64,000 nucleotides of DNA from Anaerolineaceae bacterium (GCA_016841445.1 JAENZD010000007.1:1-64000), one strand, 5' to 3'. Shown: positions 15,368 to 24,681, counted from the first letter of the stretch. Numbers and translations: made by a program. The notes: generated by a model from the sequence alone, not told the origin.

Positions 15368-16912
15368 TCAGACCGGCATATTTCCGTGTTTTCGTGCGGG
15401 ATGCGGTTCAGATTTATGCTGAATCGCTCGCAAAGCCTTGATAACCTTTATGCGGGTTTCAGCCGGCTCGATGACTTCATCCACATAACCGGCTTTAGCT
15501 GCCGCATAAGGCGTCAGATACTTTTGGCGGTATTCCGCTTCCAATCGCGCCCGTTCAGCTTCCTGATCTTCTGCTTGCGCCAGTTCTTTGCGGGATAAGA
15601 TATTGGTCGCGCCTTGCGGTCCCATCACTGCAATCTCTGCGCTGGGCCATGCATAATTAATATCCGTTCCCAGGAACTTACTGCTCATCACGACGTAAGC
15701 GCCGCCATAGGCTTTCCGGGTGACAATACTGACCTTCGGCACGTTCGCTTCAGAATAAGCAAACAATACTTTTGCCCCATGACGGATGATCCCGTTATGT
15801 TCCTGGCTCACACCAGGTAAAAAGCCAGGTGAATCCACAAAAGTTACCAACGGAATATTGAAAGCGTCACAGAATCGCACTGTACGGCTAAGTTTATCAG
15901 CGGCATTGATGTCAATCGCACCTGCCATCACGCTTGGTTCCTGTGCCAAAATCCCAACCGTCATACCATCAAACCTTGCCAAACCCACAATTGCATTACG
16001 GGCATAACCCGCCTGCAACTCCAGAAATGAACCCTGGTCTACCACGCTGTCAATCACCGTGCGCATACTGTATGGTTCGCCGGGGTCAACCGGTACCAGG
16101 CTGTTCAGGTTCTCAGCCAGCCGTTCAGGGTCATCATCAGGATCAACAATCGGGGCATTCTCAACATTATTAGAGGGCAGGTAGCCCAGCAAATATCGAG
16201 CAAGTGCCAGGGCAGATTCTTCATCTTTTGTCATCAAATGAGCAGTTCCGCTCCGGGTTAAATGAACTTCCGCACCACCTAAGGATTCAAAGTCTGTTTC
16301 CTCCCCAGTGACAGTCCTGATCACATCCGGTCCGGTCAGGAACATAAATGATTGTTTATCCACCATGATGATCATATCGGTCACCGCTGGAGAATAAGCC
16401 GCACCACCTGCACAAGGGCCGAGGATCAGGCTGATTTGCGGGACAACGCCTGAATATAATGCATTGCGCTTAAAAATCTCAGCGTAACCACCCAGGCTTT
16501 TGACGCCCTCCTGGATCCTGGCACCACCTGAGTCGATCAAACCAATAATGGGGCTCCCGTTTGCCGCAGCCAGGTCCATCACCCGGCAGATCTTACGGCT
16601 GTGCATTTCACCCAATGAGCCGCCCTGAACGGTGAAATCCTGGGCGTAAACATAAACTGTTCTGCCATCCACGGTGCCAAAACCCGTGACTACCCCGTCA
16701 CCCAGGGCAGTATTACCCTCCGGATCATCTTGCTGGGTTGTAAACGTTCCCAATTCTGTAAAACTGCCTGGGTCTAACAAGGCATCCAATCGTTCCCGTG
16801 CGGTCAATTTTTCCTTTGCATGCTGCCGGTCAATGCGATCCTGCCCCCCACCTTTCTGGGCATTGGAACGTATCTCTCGCAGTGTTTTAATCCGGGGATC
16901 TAGTTCTGTCAT
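15368..16912 (-). CDS. mmdA: methylmalonyl-CoA decarboxylase alpha subunit / acyl-CoA carboxyltransferase
   Basis: 514 residues, the carboxyltransferase of the PccB/MmdA family. The N-terminal half has G-G-S-L-G-E-M-H-S-R-K and D-S-G-G-A-R-I-Q-E-G-V (acyl-CoA pocket), then G-P-C-A-G-G-A-A-Y-S-P; the C-terminal half has V-D-S-P-G-F-L-P-G and Y-G-G-A-Y-V-V-M-S-S-K. It moves carboxyl from methylmalonyl-CoA (or a similar acyl-CoA) to biotin. With OadG, BCCP and OadB behind it the complex works as a Na+ pump. No biotin carboxylase is adjacent, which favours decarboxylase over carboxylase. GAGGAG precedes the ATG at 16912; an ATG at 16924 is also in frame. Confidence 0.9.
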   Translation of the reverse strand: MTELDPRIKTLREIRSNAQKGGGQDRIDRQHAKEKLTARERLDALLDPGSFTELGTFTTQQDDPEGNTALGDGVVTGFGTVDGRTVYVYAQDFTVQGGSLGEMHSRKICRVMDLAAANGSPIIGLIDSGGARIQEGVKSLGGYAEIFKRNALYSGVVPQISLILGPCAGGAAYSPAVTDMIIMVDKQSFMFLTGPDVIRTVTGEETDFESLGGAEVHLTRSGTAHLMTKDEESALALARYLLGYLPSNNVENAPIVDPDDDPERLAENLNSLVPVDPGEPYSMRTVIDSVVDQGSFLELQAGYARNAIVGLARFDGMTVGILAQEPSVMAGAIDINAADKLSRTVRFCDAFNIPLVTFVDSPGFLPGVSQEHNGIIRHGAKVLFAYSEANVPKVSIVTRKAYGGAYVVMSSKFLGTDINYAWPSAEIAVMGPQGATNILSRKELAQAEDQEAERARLEAEYRQKYLTPYAAAKAGYVDEVIEPAETRIKVIKALRAIQHKSEPHPARKHGNMPV

Positions 16913-17007
16913 AATGCTCCTCATCCGAAATCAAGTTTTTTCAGTGTTCAATTGTAACATTAACCAGCAGGGATAAAAGACATATTCAGATCGGACAAAC
17001 AATATGA

Positions 17008-17040
17008 AACAGGCATCAGAACTGTTCTTTAATGCCTGTT
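17008..17040 (-). terminator. possible terminator hairpin
   Basis: AACAGGCAT (17008-17016) pairs with ATGCCTGTT (17032-17040), 9-bp perfect stem, 15-nt loop. It lies 50 bases beyond the stop of the 802-residue protein gene on the minus strand. A U-tract is missing. Confidence 0.45.
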
Positions 17041-17089
17041 AGGTTGATGTCCTCAATTATCGACTGATTGGCTTTTTAATAACCTGCTT

Positions 17090-19498
17090 CTACTCAATGT
17101 AGGCAAAGAAAACCTGGTTGCCAAATGCCAGGAAAATAACCCTTTCCATACCGATCGTGAATGCCGTAGCAGCGGGTGAAAGCACTTCTGCATCACCCAT
17201 ATCCGGGCGAAGCTGCCGGCTCAGGCGAAAAATTTGGGAAAACCGGTAGATATCCGCATTATTTGCATCCAATATGCTAATCGTTGAAACAGGCGGCGGG
17301 TTGTATAGGATCGCCGTGAAATTAGATTGCGGGATGCTGACCGCTTGCTCTTCCCTTCCTGCCCGTCCATCAATATAAGGTACGGGATTCTGGCAGCTGA
17401 CAGGGTCGCCTTCCAAGCCGCTGTACACACATTCCACAATTAAGCCGTTTGATTGCAAGAGGTATAATTTTGCTCCGCTCACTTCCAGGTCAGTGACCAA
17501 TGAAATATCCAGCTTCTCACCGGGTTCAGCTGATTCAAAATAATCAATGGGGAGATCAAGAAACTGCCCATTTGTTGTTACATAAACAAAAATGCTGTTG
17601 GCGTCTGGGTTGAGCACGTATAAAGTATTGCTTTCATATGCTGCTCTTGTCGCCCCACCCTGAATTTCACCTGCAGATGGCAGGGTTTGCACAACCGGGG
17701 CTAACCCGGGCGCACAGTATACCGCGCTGCCGATGCTGTCCAGACCAAGAATATGCGCCTGGTAGGGATTGTTGGGCGGCAGGGAAACCATATCCACCAA
17801 AGCGCCAACGCTCCCGCCGCTGAAATTTCCACCCTCACATATCAGGTCAGCATTGATTTCATAACCCTGCCCTGTACCAAGGGCATGGATCACACGGCCA
17901 CCTGTCGAATCCAGCATATACAGGTCTGAGCCGTAAGAGATGATTCGTGTGATGTTGACTGTTTCCGGGAGTGAGCCGATCAATGCCGAATGGTAGCGCA
18001 GCCTGATCGCGCCATCCAATTCATCCAATGCCTCCTGGGCTTGTTGTTTAAGGACTTCCGCCTCATTTGTTTGCTTGTAGGTCTCTGCCTCTGCAATCAA
18101 ACCCAGGGCTTCCCGCCATTCCTCTCTTGCCTGGTTTGTATCGGAGGTATTCACTGCACTGGCAGCTTTCGCCTGGGCAAGACCAAAATAGGATTCGTAC
18201 TGTAAGGTGCGTCCCCTGCTGACATAAACACCCATTGCTATCGCAACCACAACCAGCGGGACGATCAATGCAATCAATAACTGCGTCTTCCTGGAGAGTT
18301 GAGGCGGACCATCCTGCCCACTGGGTGACCAGCGCGCGATAAGATCTTTGAAGAAGGTATCAATGTGCTGGCGTGTTTTCCGCCACCCTTCGAAAAATGC
18401 TGCTATTCCCTTGAGCCCTTTTTTATAAACCTGGTTCTTCTGACTTTTTGATATTCTGGGCTTTTTCGCTTCTGGTGCTCGGATCGTTTGCGTTCGATAC
18501 AGATTGGCGGCTTGGGGTTGCTTCTCGGGTTCCGGTTTCTCACGAACCTCATCCCCTGAACCAGCATCTAGTTTTGATTTTCCAATTGGCTGTTCTTCAT
18601 CCTGGGAGTGTTGATCTACCGGAAGCTCAACAGCAGGTTCTCGATCAGTTTTTGTCACCCCGACAATACTTTGTCCCCTCTGCTGTGTGTCTTCCGGTTC
18701 CGATTCTAGCTCTGAGGTCCCATGCTGTCCTATTTCTAATTGCGGTTCGGCTGCTTCAACAGGCTCGCTCACCATTTCCGCTTGTTTAGGTGGATTTTGT
18801 GCAAAACCCGATTGAACCATAACAATATTGCCGCTGCCCGGCTTTACCTGAACCAAGCCTAATTGAAAACTGGCAGGCACCTGGTTGAGAAGCCGTCGTT
18901 TCAACTGTTCCGGATTTGGAAAATCCCCAGAACAAAGTAAGTCCTCCCGCCAGGTGCTGGGGGGATTGTCCGTCATAAATAAATACCCACCCTCGCCTAT
19001 ATCTACCTGGAAATAGCGTAAAGCGGGTGTCCGGCTCATTCCCAATCCCCGGTCAGATAAGCTGCTGTCATAAAAATGGGTCAGGCCCTGCTGTGTCAGG
19101 ACAAAGGCGTGTGTTAAACCGCTTTGGGCGATATAGATAAAGTTGTTATGCAGTGCTGCAGCCGTGATCCCCCCACTAACCGTCCCGCTCCTCGGGGAAC
19201 CATTAAAATTTCTTTCCATCATCGTCTGGTTCATTTTCTCAACCAGTGATCGCAATGCCGATGTCACAGAACCACTGGTTTTGTAGAACAGGTCTGTTAA
19301 TTGATCTAACCAGGTCTGCTTTAAATCTTCGGAAAGACGTTCTTTTTCACTGGTTGTCAGGTATAGAACCAGCATGTCTTCCGTTCGGCTGCGGGTGACC
19401 TTCTTTGGCGGTCCTGCAGCCTGGAAACCTGCTAGCTGATCATGCTGCTGTCCATTTTTAAGTGTTATAGGCATCAAATTCAGATCATACATAAGCAC
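17090..19498 (-). CDS. PP2C-like / one-pass membrane / propeller-like protein
   Basis: 802 residues in four parts. Residues 1-235 resemble a divergent PP2C-type phosphatase fold (S-G-G-I-T-A-A-A-L, Y-I-A-Q-S-G-L-T-H-A-F-V-L, L-S-D-R-G-L-G, Y-L-F-M-T-D-N-P-P) but lack an evident set of metal-binding Asp residues. Residues 236-350 are a Pro/Glu/Gln-rich linker. One membrane helix spans about 405-427, followed by a helical stalk and, from about 505, beta-rich sequence like a propeller. Predicted topology is phosphatase-like part inside, propeller outside, as in a sensor. It begins with GTG (19498) or ATG (19492). It faces a divergent acyltransferase gene. Confidence 0.7.
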   Translation of the reverse strand: MLMYDLNLMPITLKNGQQHDQLAGFQAAGPPKKVTRSRTEDMLVLYLTTSEKERLSEDLKQTWLDQLTDLFYKTSGSVTSALRSLVEKMNQTMMERNFNGSPRSGTVSGGITAAALHNNFIYIAQSGLTHAFVLTQQGLTHFYDSSLSDRGLGMSRTPALRYFQVDIGEGGYLFMTDNPPSTWREDLLCSGDFPNPEQLKRRLLNQVPASFQLGLVQVKPGSGNIVMVQSGFAQNPPKQAEMVSEPVEAAEPQLEIGQHGTSELESEPEDTQQRGQSIVGVTKTDREPAVELPVDQHSQDEEQPIGKSKLDAGSGDEVREKPEPEKQPQAANLYRTQTIRAPEAKKPRISKSQKNQVYKKGLKGIAAFFEGWRKTRQHIDTFFKDLIARWSPSGQDGPPQLSRKTQLLIALIVPLVVVAIAMGVYVSRGRTLQYESYFGLAQAKAASAVNTSDTNQAREEWREALGLIAEAETYKQTNEAEVLKQQAQEALDELDGAIRLRYHSALIGSLPETVNITRIISYGSDLYMLDSTGGRVIHALGTGQGYEINADLICEGGNFSGGSVGALVDMVSLPPNNPYQAHILGLDSIGSAVYCAPGLAPVVQTLPSAGEIQGGATRAAYESNTLYVLNPDANSIFVYVTTNGQFLDLPIDYFESAEPGEKLDISLVTDLEVSGAKLYLLQSNGLIVECVYSGLEGDPVSCQNPVPYIDGRAGREEQAVSIPQSNFTAILYNPPPVSTISILDANNADIYRFSQIFRLSRQLRPDMGDAEVLSPAATAFTIGMERVIFLAFGNQVFFAYIE

Positions 19499-19530
19499 CT
19501 AACCAATTTTCATCTAGGATATACAACTTC

Positions 19531-19560
19531 ATTATACACATACTTGCCATACGGTATAAT
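19531..19560. promoter_or_regulatory. overlapping divergent promoters
   Basis: On the plus strand TATAAT lies at 19555-19560, with a weak -35 TTATAC at 19532-19537. On the minus strand TATAAT reads 19536-19531, with the same TTATAC at 19559-19554. Each -10 box overlaps the other's -35, so the two genes should compete for polymerase. The plus-strand -10 is only 7 bases from the ATG at 19568. Confidence 0.5.
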
Positions 19561-19567
19561 ATTTGCC

Positions 19568-20593
19568 ATGGACTTTAAAATATACAATACTTTCAACCCT
19601 TTATCAAAAATTAAAAACAATTGGAATCAATTACTACAACTCAGTGCAAGTCATGTGCCTTTCCTGCGGTTTGAATATCTTCAAACCTGGTGGGAGACCC
19701 GCGGTGGGGGTGAGTGGCCTGAGGATAGCCAGCTCATAATTATTGCAGCCTATGAAGATGACCGCCTACTTGGGGCTGCTCCACTTTTCCACACACGAAA
19801 TAAGGAAGGAAAACCGGCTTTAATGTTCGTTGGGGCAATCGAGGTTTCCGATTTTCTGGATTTCATCGCTCTACCCGAGGGTTTACCTGACTTCATTAAA
19901 GGCATGCTCGATGTTCTCATTTCCGATCAGAGCATCCCCGCCTGGGAGGTCCTGGACTTATACAATATCCTCGAGGATTCCCCTTCATTTAAGAGTTTAT
20001 CCTCTGAAGCTGAAATCCGTGGTTGGCATTATCAGAAAAGCCCCCTCCAACCTTCCCCCTATATTCCTCTTCCGGATGATTTTGAAACCTACCTAGCTGG
20101 TATTGATAAAAAGCAGCGACATGAAATCCGGCGGAAGCTCAGGAATGTCGAACAAAGCCTTTCAGAAGGCAGTTTATATATCACCCAGAGTGAAGATCAA
20201 CTAAATTCTGATGTGGAAACATTTATTAACATGATGGCGCAGGATCCCAATAAAAAGGATTTCCTGACCCCTCAGATGCGCCAGCATATCCGTAACACAG
20301 CCCAGACAGCATTCAATGAGGGTTGGCTGCAGCTGGCTTTCTTCACCCTGGATGGCGGAAAAGCAGCCGCCAATATGTCTTTTATTTTCAATGATCGATT
20401 ATGGCTGTACAATTCCGGTTGGGATTGGGATTTTCGCGAATTTTCACCGGGGTGGGTCCTGTTGGCGAACCTTATCCAGTGGGCGGTTGAACAAGGTATT
20501 AACGAATTCGACTTCATGCGCGGCGACGAAGATTATAAGTATAAATTCGGCGGCATTGACCGGCAGATTTTCAGGGTGGCGATAACGAAATAA
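19568..20593 (+). CDS. FemAB/BioF2-like GNAT acyltransferase
   Basis: 341 residues. The arrangement P-F-L-R-F-E-Y-L-Q-T-W-W (N-terminal), a mid block K-K-Q-R-H-E-I-R-R-K-L-R and the C-terminal F-D-F-M-R-G-D-E-D-Y-K-Y-K-F is typical of the Acetyltransf_6 (BioF2-like, FemAB-related) group, used in adding acyl or aminoacyl groups to cell-wall or exopolysaccharide precursors. No signal peptide. The ATG at 19568 is chosen because the family's N-terminus starts there and a TATAAT ends 7 bases before; there is no Shine-Dalgarno site, so the mRNA may be leaderless. Substrate unknown. Confidence 0.82.
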   Translation: MDFKIYNTFNPLSKIKNNWNQLLQLSASHVPFLRFEYLQTWWETRGGGEWPEDSQLIIIAAYEDDRLLGAAPLFHTRNKEGKPALMFVGAIEVSDFLDFIALPEGLPDFIKGMLDVLISDQSIPAWEVLDLYNILEDSPSFKSLSSEAEIRGWHYQKSPLQPSPYIPLPDDFETYLAGIDKKQRHEIRRKLRNVEQSLSEGSLYITQSEDQLNSDVETFINMMAQDPNKKDFLTPQMRQHIRNTAQTAFNEGWLQLAFFTLDGGKAAANMSFIFNDRLWLYNSGWDWDFREFSPGWVLLANLIQWAVEQGINEFDFMRGDEDYKYKFGGIDRQIFRVAITK

Positions 20594-20688
20594 ACAGCTA
20601 TAAGCTCAATGGTGAAAGGAAATAGCTTGTCGTTAGTCGCTTGTAGCTTATTGTTCATAATTCGCAACTGCCACAAGTGTTTCTTGAT

Positions 20689-20750
20689 CACCCATTTTCC
20701 TGATACCTAATCGCCCAATCACCTATTTTCCTGATACCTGATTGCCTGAT
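20689..20750. repeat. 31-bp tandem repeat, two copies, of a dispersed family
   Basis: Two adjacent 31-bp units (20689-20719, 20720-20750) share CACCYATTTTCCTGATACCT and differ at about five transitions. Related CCTGATTACCT / TTTTCCTGATTACTTG text appears at 27970-28022 and, on the other strand, at 2500-2580. These low-complexity runs lie only between genes. The rest of 20594-20820 holds nothing coding. Confidence 0.6.
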
Positions 20751-20828
20751 TACTTGATATCTCCATTCACGCCTCCCTATCCACCAAATTTCTTATAAAT
20801 TATTAATATCTTCATACCCATAGTATTC

Positions 20829-20857
20829 TTGACGGTATTTTTTGCTCATGGTAACAT
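20829..20857 (+). promoter_or_regulatory. promoter of the hrcA operon
   Basis: TTGACG (20829-20834), a 17-bp spacer and TAACAT (20852-20857). The expected start of transcription falls just before the CIRCE element. Confidence 0.75.
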
Positions 20858-20872
20858 TAAAGTTGTGCTATT

Positions 20873-20899
20873 TTAGCACTCTCGGCTTGAGAGTGCTAA
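20873..20899 (+). promoter_or_regulatory. CIRCE element (HrcA operator)
   Basis: TTAGCACTC, nine bases, GAGTGCTAA: an exact match to the CIRCE consensus. It lies between promoter and hrcA ATG, where HrcA dimer binding blocks transcription until heat stress. Confidence 0.97.
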
Positions 20900-20918
20900 A
20901 TTTTAACCAGAGGCTTTC

Positions 20919-21950
20919 ATGCATTTATCTGACCGCCAAAAACTCATCCTGACCCTGATCATCCACGAACATATCCACACCGCACAGCCGGTGGGGTCAA
21001 AAACGATTGTGGAAAAATACGATCTCACAATGAGTTCAGCAACAGTTCGTAATGAAATGGCGGTTCTCACTGATGTTGAGCTTCTCCGCCAACCCCATAC
21101 ATCCGCTGGCCGTGTCCCGACTGAGGAAGGATACCGCTTCTTCGTGGGCAACTTGATCCAGAAAAGCGGTCTACCCACCAATACCCGCCGCACGATCACC
21201 CACCAGTTTTACCAGTCTCGCCAGGATATCGAGCAATGGCTTAAGTTGGCAGCATCTGTGTTGGCCAACCAGTCCCAGGCAGCCTCGCTGGTCACTGCCC
21301 CCCATTCAGAAAAAGCAATCTTCAAACACCTGGAGTTAATTGCCACCCGGGGGCGTCAGGTCTTAATGGTGCTGGTGCTGGTTGGTGGAGAGATCCGCCA
21401 ACAGTTCATTTCGTTGGCAGAACCCGTCCCCCAGGAACAGCTTTCTCAGATCGCAAACCAGCTTTCGCATTTGTGCTTGCGGCAAGATATCCAGGGGATT
21501 TCACGCCTTCAAGGGCAGTTGGATCCCATCGGACAGGAAATCCTGGAAATCTTGCTGGCTGAAATGTCGCTGATCGAAGAATCTGCAACGGGTGAAATCT
21601 ACCTGGAAGGTATGACGAATGTTTTATCAGAACCTGAGTTCTCAGAATCCGATGAAGCTCGCCAGGCACTGCACATCCTGGAAGAACCTTCAATGTTAGA
21701 GAACTTACTGGCCAGCACGATGATGAACACCGACGTAGGCGGCATCCAGGTCCTGATCGGTGGTGAAGGCACATGGGAAGAACTCCGGCAGGTTTCCCTT
21801 GTGTTGGCACGCTATGGCGATCCCAAAACCCTGACGGGTTCCATCGGCGTTTTAGGGCCAATCCGCATGCCTTACGACCGGACCATTTCTACAGTTCGCT
21901 TCGTCGCGAATGTTCTGAGTGATCTGGTTTCTGAAACACTTGCAGTGTAA
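20919..21950 (+). CDS. hrcA: heat-inducible transcription repressor HrcA
   Basis: 343 residues. The N-terminal winged helix includes L-T-L-I-I-H-E-H-I and S-S-A-T-V-R-N-E-M-A-V-L-T, with the family signature Q-P-H-T-S-A-G-R-V-P-T-E-E-G-Y-R-F. The C-terminal GAF-like dimerisation domain ends in G-P-I-R-M-P-Y-D-R. It binds CIRCE immediately upstream and so represses its own operon with grpE and dnaK. AGAGG precedes the ATG. First gene of the heat-shock operon; grpE follows after 48 bases. Confidence 0.97.
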   Translation: MHLSDRQKLILTLIIHEHIHTAQPVGSKTIVEKYDLTMSSATVRNEMAVLTDVELLRQPHTSAGRVPTEEGYRFFVGNLIQKSGLPTNTRRTITHQFYQSRQDIEQWLKLAASVLANQSQAASLVTAPHSEKAIFKHLELIATRGRQVLMVLVLVGGEIRQQFISLAEPVPQEQLSQIANQLSHLCLRQDIQGISRLQGQLDPIGQEILEILLAEMSLIEESATGEIYLEGMTNVLSEPEFSESDEARQALHILEEPSMLENLLASTMMNTDVGGIQVLIGGEGTWEELRQVSLVLARYGDPKTLTGSIGVLGPIRMPYDRTISTVRFVANVLSDLVSETLAV

Positions 21951-21998
21951 GGTTTAATTAACAAGCAATAAATATCATTTTTTTGGAGAAACACATAT

Positions 21999-22589
21999 AT
22001 GTATAAAGATAAAAAAGAAAAATCAAAAAATAAAGAGGAACACGAAGAACAGGAAACCCCAGCTTCACAGGCGGCTGATCAAGGGGATGAAAGCTCCACC
22101 ATGGTTGCGTTAACCTATGACGAGTATGACGCCCTCGAAAAAGAAATTGAGTCACTGCGTGAAGCCGTAGAAGAACAAAAAGATGGATGGCTGCGGACTC
22201 GTGCAGATTTCGAGAATTACAAGAAACGCGTCCAGCGTGATGCGGAACGATCTTATCAAGACGCCATGACAAGCGTTATCAAGGCTTTCCTGAGTGTTTC
22301 AGACGACCTTGAACGGGCACTCAAGAATCAGCCGGAAGATCAGGAAATGAATAGTTGGGTCAGCGGCATCGAGCTCATCCACCAGAAATTAATGAACCAG
22401 ATCAAAAATCTGGGTGTGGAGCGGTTGGAAGTCAAACCCGGTGATGAGTTTGATCCCAACATCCACGAAGCGATCACACAGGAAGAAAATCCGGATTTTA
22501 AAGAAGGTCAAATCATCGATGTTATTCAACCCGGTTACAAAATATCAACAAGAATCATACGGCCTGCTATGGTGCGGGTCGCCCGATAA
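21999..22589 (+). CDS. grpE: nucleotide exchange factor GrpE
   Basis: 196 residues. A charged, disordered N-terminus (K-D-K-K-E-K-S-K-N-K-E-E) leads into a long coiled coil (about 45-90), then R-A-D-F-E-N-Y-K-K-R, the GrpE hallmark, and a C-terminal beta domain with G-D-E-F-D-P-N-I-H-E-A-I and P-G-Y-K. It dimerises and releases ADP from DnaK. GGAG lies 10 bases before the ATG. Located 20 bases before dnaK in the CIRCE operon. Confidence 0.96.
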   Translation: MYKDKKEKSKNKEEHEEQETPASQAADQGDESSTMVALTYDEYDALEKEIESLREAVEEQKDGWLRTRADFENYKKRVQRDAERSYQDAMTSVIKAFLSVSDDLERALKNQPEDQEMNSWVSGIELIHQKLMNQIKNLGVERLEVKPGDEFDPNIHEAITQEENPDFKEGQIIDVIQPGYKISTRIIRPAMVRVAR

Positions 22590-22609
22590 TCTAAAGGAGG
22601 CATAATAAA

Positions 22610-24517
22610 ATGGCAAAAATCATTGGTATCGATCTTGGAACAACAAACTCTGTTGCTGCGGTCATGGTAGGTGGCGAACCGGTCGTAATTCCTTCTGCAG
22701 AAGGTGAACGTTTGGTTCCCTCTGTTGTTGCAGTGAATAAAAACGGTGAAAGGCTGGTTGGACGGGTAGCACGAAACCAGGCTATCACAAATCCGGAGAA
22801 CACCATTTTCTCAATAAAGCGCTTCATGGGACGTAAATTTGACGATCCTGAAGTACAAAAGGCATTAAAACTGGTACCCTACAACGTCTCTAAGGCTCCC
22901 AACGGCGACTTACGCGTCACACTGGCAGGTAAAGAATATTCCCCACCTGAAGTCTCGGCCATGATCCTTTCGAAGATCAAGCGGGATGCAGAAGCCTATT
23001 TGGGTGAACCCGTCACGCAGGCAGTCATCACAGTTCCCGCGTATTTCAATGATGCACAGCGCAATGCAACCAAAGATGCCGGCAAGATCGCCGGTCTTGA
23101 GGTTCTGCGTATCATCAATGAACCCACAGCATCCTCGCTTGCTTATGGGCTGGATAAGAAAAAGAACGAAGTCATCGGTGTTTACGACCTTGGCGGCGGC
23201 ACATTTGATATTTCCGTACTGGATGTTGGCGAAGGCGTTTTCCAGGTACGCTCCACCAGCGGTGACACCTTCCTTGGTGGTGATGATTTCGACCAGCGCA
23301 TCATCGATTACATTGCGGACGAATTCAAAAAAGAGAACGGGATCGACCTTCGCAATGATCGCCAATCCTTGCAGCGTTTAAAGGAAGCAGCAGAAAAAGC
23401 TAAGATCGAACTTTCCTCTACCATGCAGGCTGAAATCAACCTGCCGTATATTACGGCTGACTCATCAGGCCCGAAACACCTCGTCATGACCCTTACCCGA
23501 TCCAGGCTCGAGCAGTTGACCGAAGACCTCGTCGAGCGCAGCCTGACACCTGTCAAGAAAGCGTTGGATGATGCCAACCTGTCTACGAAAGATATCGATG
23601 AGATCGTATTGGTCGGTGGTATGACCCGCATGCCCCATATCCAGGACGAAGTCCACAAGATGTTCAAAAAAGAACCCCACAAGGGCGTTAATCCTGATGA
23701 AGTGGTTGCTGTTGGTGCTGCCATCCAGGCCGGTGTGCTTGGCGGCGAGGTTAAAGACATCCTCCTTTTGGATGTGACCCCACTCACCTTATCCGTCGAA
23801 ACCCTGGGCGGTGTAGCCACACCCCTGATCAAACGGAATACAACCATCCCAACTCGTGAAAGCCAGGTTTTCTCAACAGCAAGTGACAGTCAGACCCAGG
23901 TTGAAATTCACGTCCTGCAGGGCGAACGCCCAATGGCCGCCAACAACAAATCCCTGGGCAAATTCATCCTAGACGGCATTCCACCTGCCCCGCGCGGTAT
24001 TCCGCAAATTGAAGTGACTTTCGACATTAATGCTAACGGCATCCTAGAAGTCACTGCACAGGACAAAGCAACGGGTCGGAGCCAAAATATTACGATCACA
24101 GCCTCCTCAGGCCTTAGCGAAGATGAAGTCGAACGGATGCGCCAGGAAGCAGAACTGCACGCCGAAGAAGACCGTAAAAACCGTGAGCTTATCGAAGCCA
24201 AGAACCATGCTGATAATATGGTTTATTCCGCAGAAAAAACCCTTAAAGACCTTGGCGACAAGGTGCCCGATGACCTGAAGCAAAAAGTTGAAGACGCCGC
24301 CGGCAAGGTACGCGAGGTTAAAGATGGTGATGATCTCGAAAAAATCAAGGAAACCACCCAGGCTTTGTCCGATGTCCTCCAGCAGCTCGGTGCTGCCGCC
24401 TACCAGCAAACCGCTGAAGACACACAACCGGGTGCTGATGAAGGAAAAAACAGTCAGGATCATGAACCTGATAAAGATGACGAAGACGTCGTTGATGGCG
24501 AATTCAAACAGGTCTGA
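22610..24517 (+). CDS. dnaK: molecular chaperone DnaK (Hsp70)
   Basis: 635 residues, standard length. [12 protein letters not shown] at the N-terminus is the phosphate-1 loop; [12 protein letters not shown] and [10 protein letters not shown] are further nucleotide-binding signatures; the linker D-V-T-P-L-T-L-S precedes the substrate domain; the C-terminal lid ends in an acidic tail with [13 protein letters not shown]-driven folding of client proteins with DnaJ and GrpE. AAAGGAGG precedes the ATG. A hairpin follows, so dnaJ is partly uncoupled. Confidence 0.98.
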   Translation: MAKIIGIDLGTTNSVAAVMVGGEPVVIPSAEGERLVPSVVAVNKNGERLVGRVARNQAITNPENTIFSIKRFMGRKFDDPEVQKALKLVPYNVSKAPNGDLRVTLAGKEYSPPEVSAMILSKIKRDAEAYLGEPVTQAVITVPAYFNDAQRNATKDAGKIAGLEVLRIINEPTASSLAYGLDKKKNEVIGVYDLGGGTFDISVLDVGEGVFQVRSTSGDTFLGGDDFDQRIIDYIADEFKKENGIDLRNDRQSLQRLKEAAEKAKIELSSTMQAEINLPYITADSSGPKHLVMTLTRSRLEQLTEDLVERSLTPVKKALDDANLSTKDIDEIVLVGGMTRMPHIQDEVHKMFKKEPHKGVNPDEVVAVGAAIQAGVLGGEVKDILLLDVTPLTLSVETLGGVATPLIKRNTTIPTRESQVFSTASDSQTQVEIHVLQGERPMAANNKSLGKFILDGIPPAPRGIPQIEVTFDINANGILEVTAQDKATGRSQNITITASSGLSEDEVERMRQEAELHAEEDRKNRELIEAKNHADNMVYSAEKTLKDLGDKVPDDLKQKVEDAAGKVREVKDGDDLEKIKETTQALSDVLQQLGAAAYQQTAEDTQPGADEGKNSQDHEPDKDDEDVVDGEFKQV

Positions 24518-24539
24518 TCCTTAATAATAGGTAATCTTA

Positions 24540-24569
24540 CAGGTGCCCGCAGCAGCATAAGGGCACCTG
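24540..24569 (+). terminator. hairpin after dnaK
   Basis: CAGGTGCCC (24540-24548) pairs with GGGCACCTG (24561-24569), loop of 12, followed by GTTCTGTTTAT. It may terminate or attenuate the hrcA-grpE-dnaK transcript before dnaJ. Confidence 0.6.
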
Positions 24570-24593
24570 GTTCTGTTTATCGGCCCTGGTTAT

Positions 24594-24622
24594 TTGACAG
24601 TCGAGATTGTTCTGAGTAGACT
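24594..24622 (+). promoter_or_regulatory. promoter of dnaJ-prmA
   Basis: TTGACA (24594-24599), a 17-bp spacer and TAGACT (24617-24622), about 60 bases before dnaJ. No CIRCE element is attached. Confidence 0.6.
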
Positions 24623-24681
24623 TATCCAGATTTATGAACGGTGAATAACAATAAAGAAATAGATTAAGAGCACAAATATAC

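Noticed and set aside
20594-20820. Possible CRISPR-like array
   Set aside because: Only two adjacent 31-bp units without spacers, degenerate, no cas genes.
23308-23847. 179-codon minus ORF inside dnaK
   Set aside because: Antisense shadow of a highly conserved gene with no independent signals.
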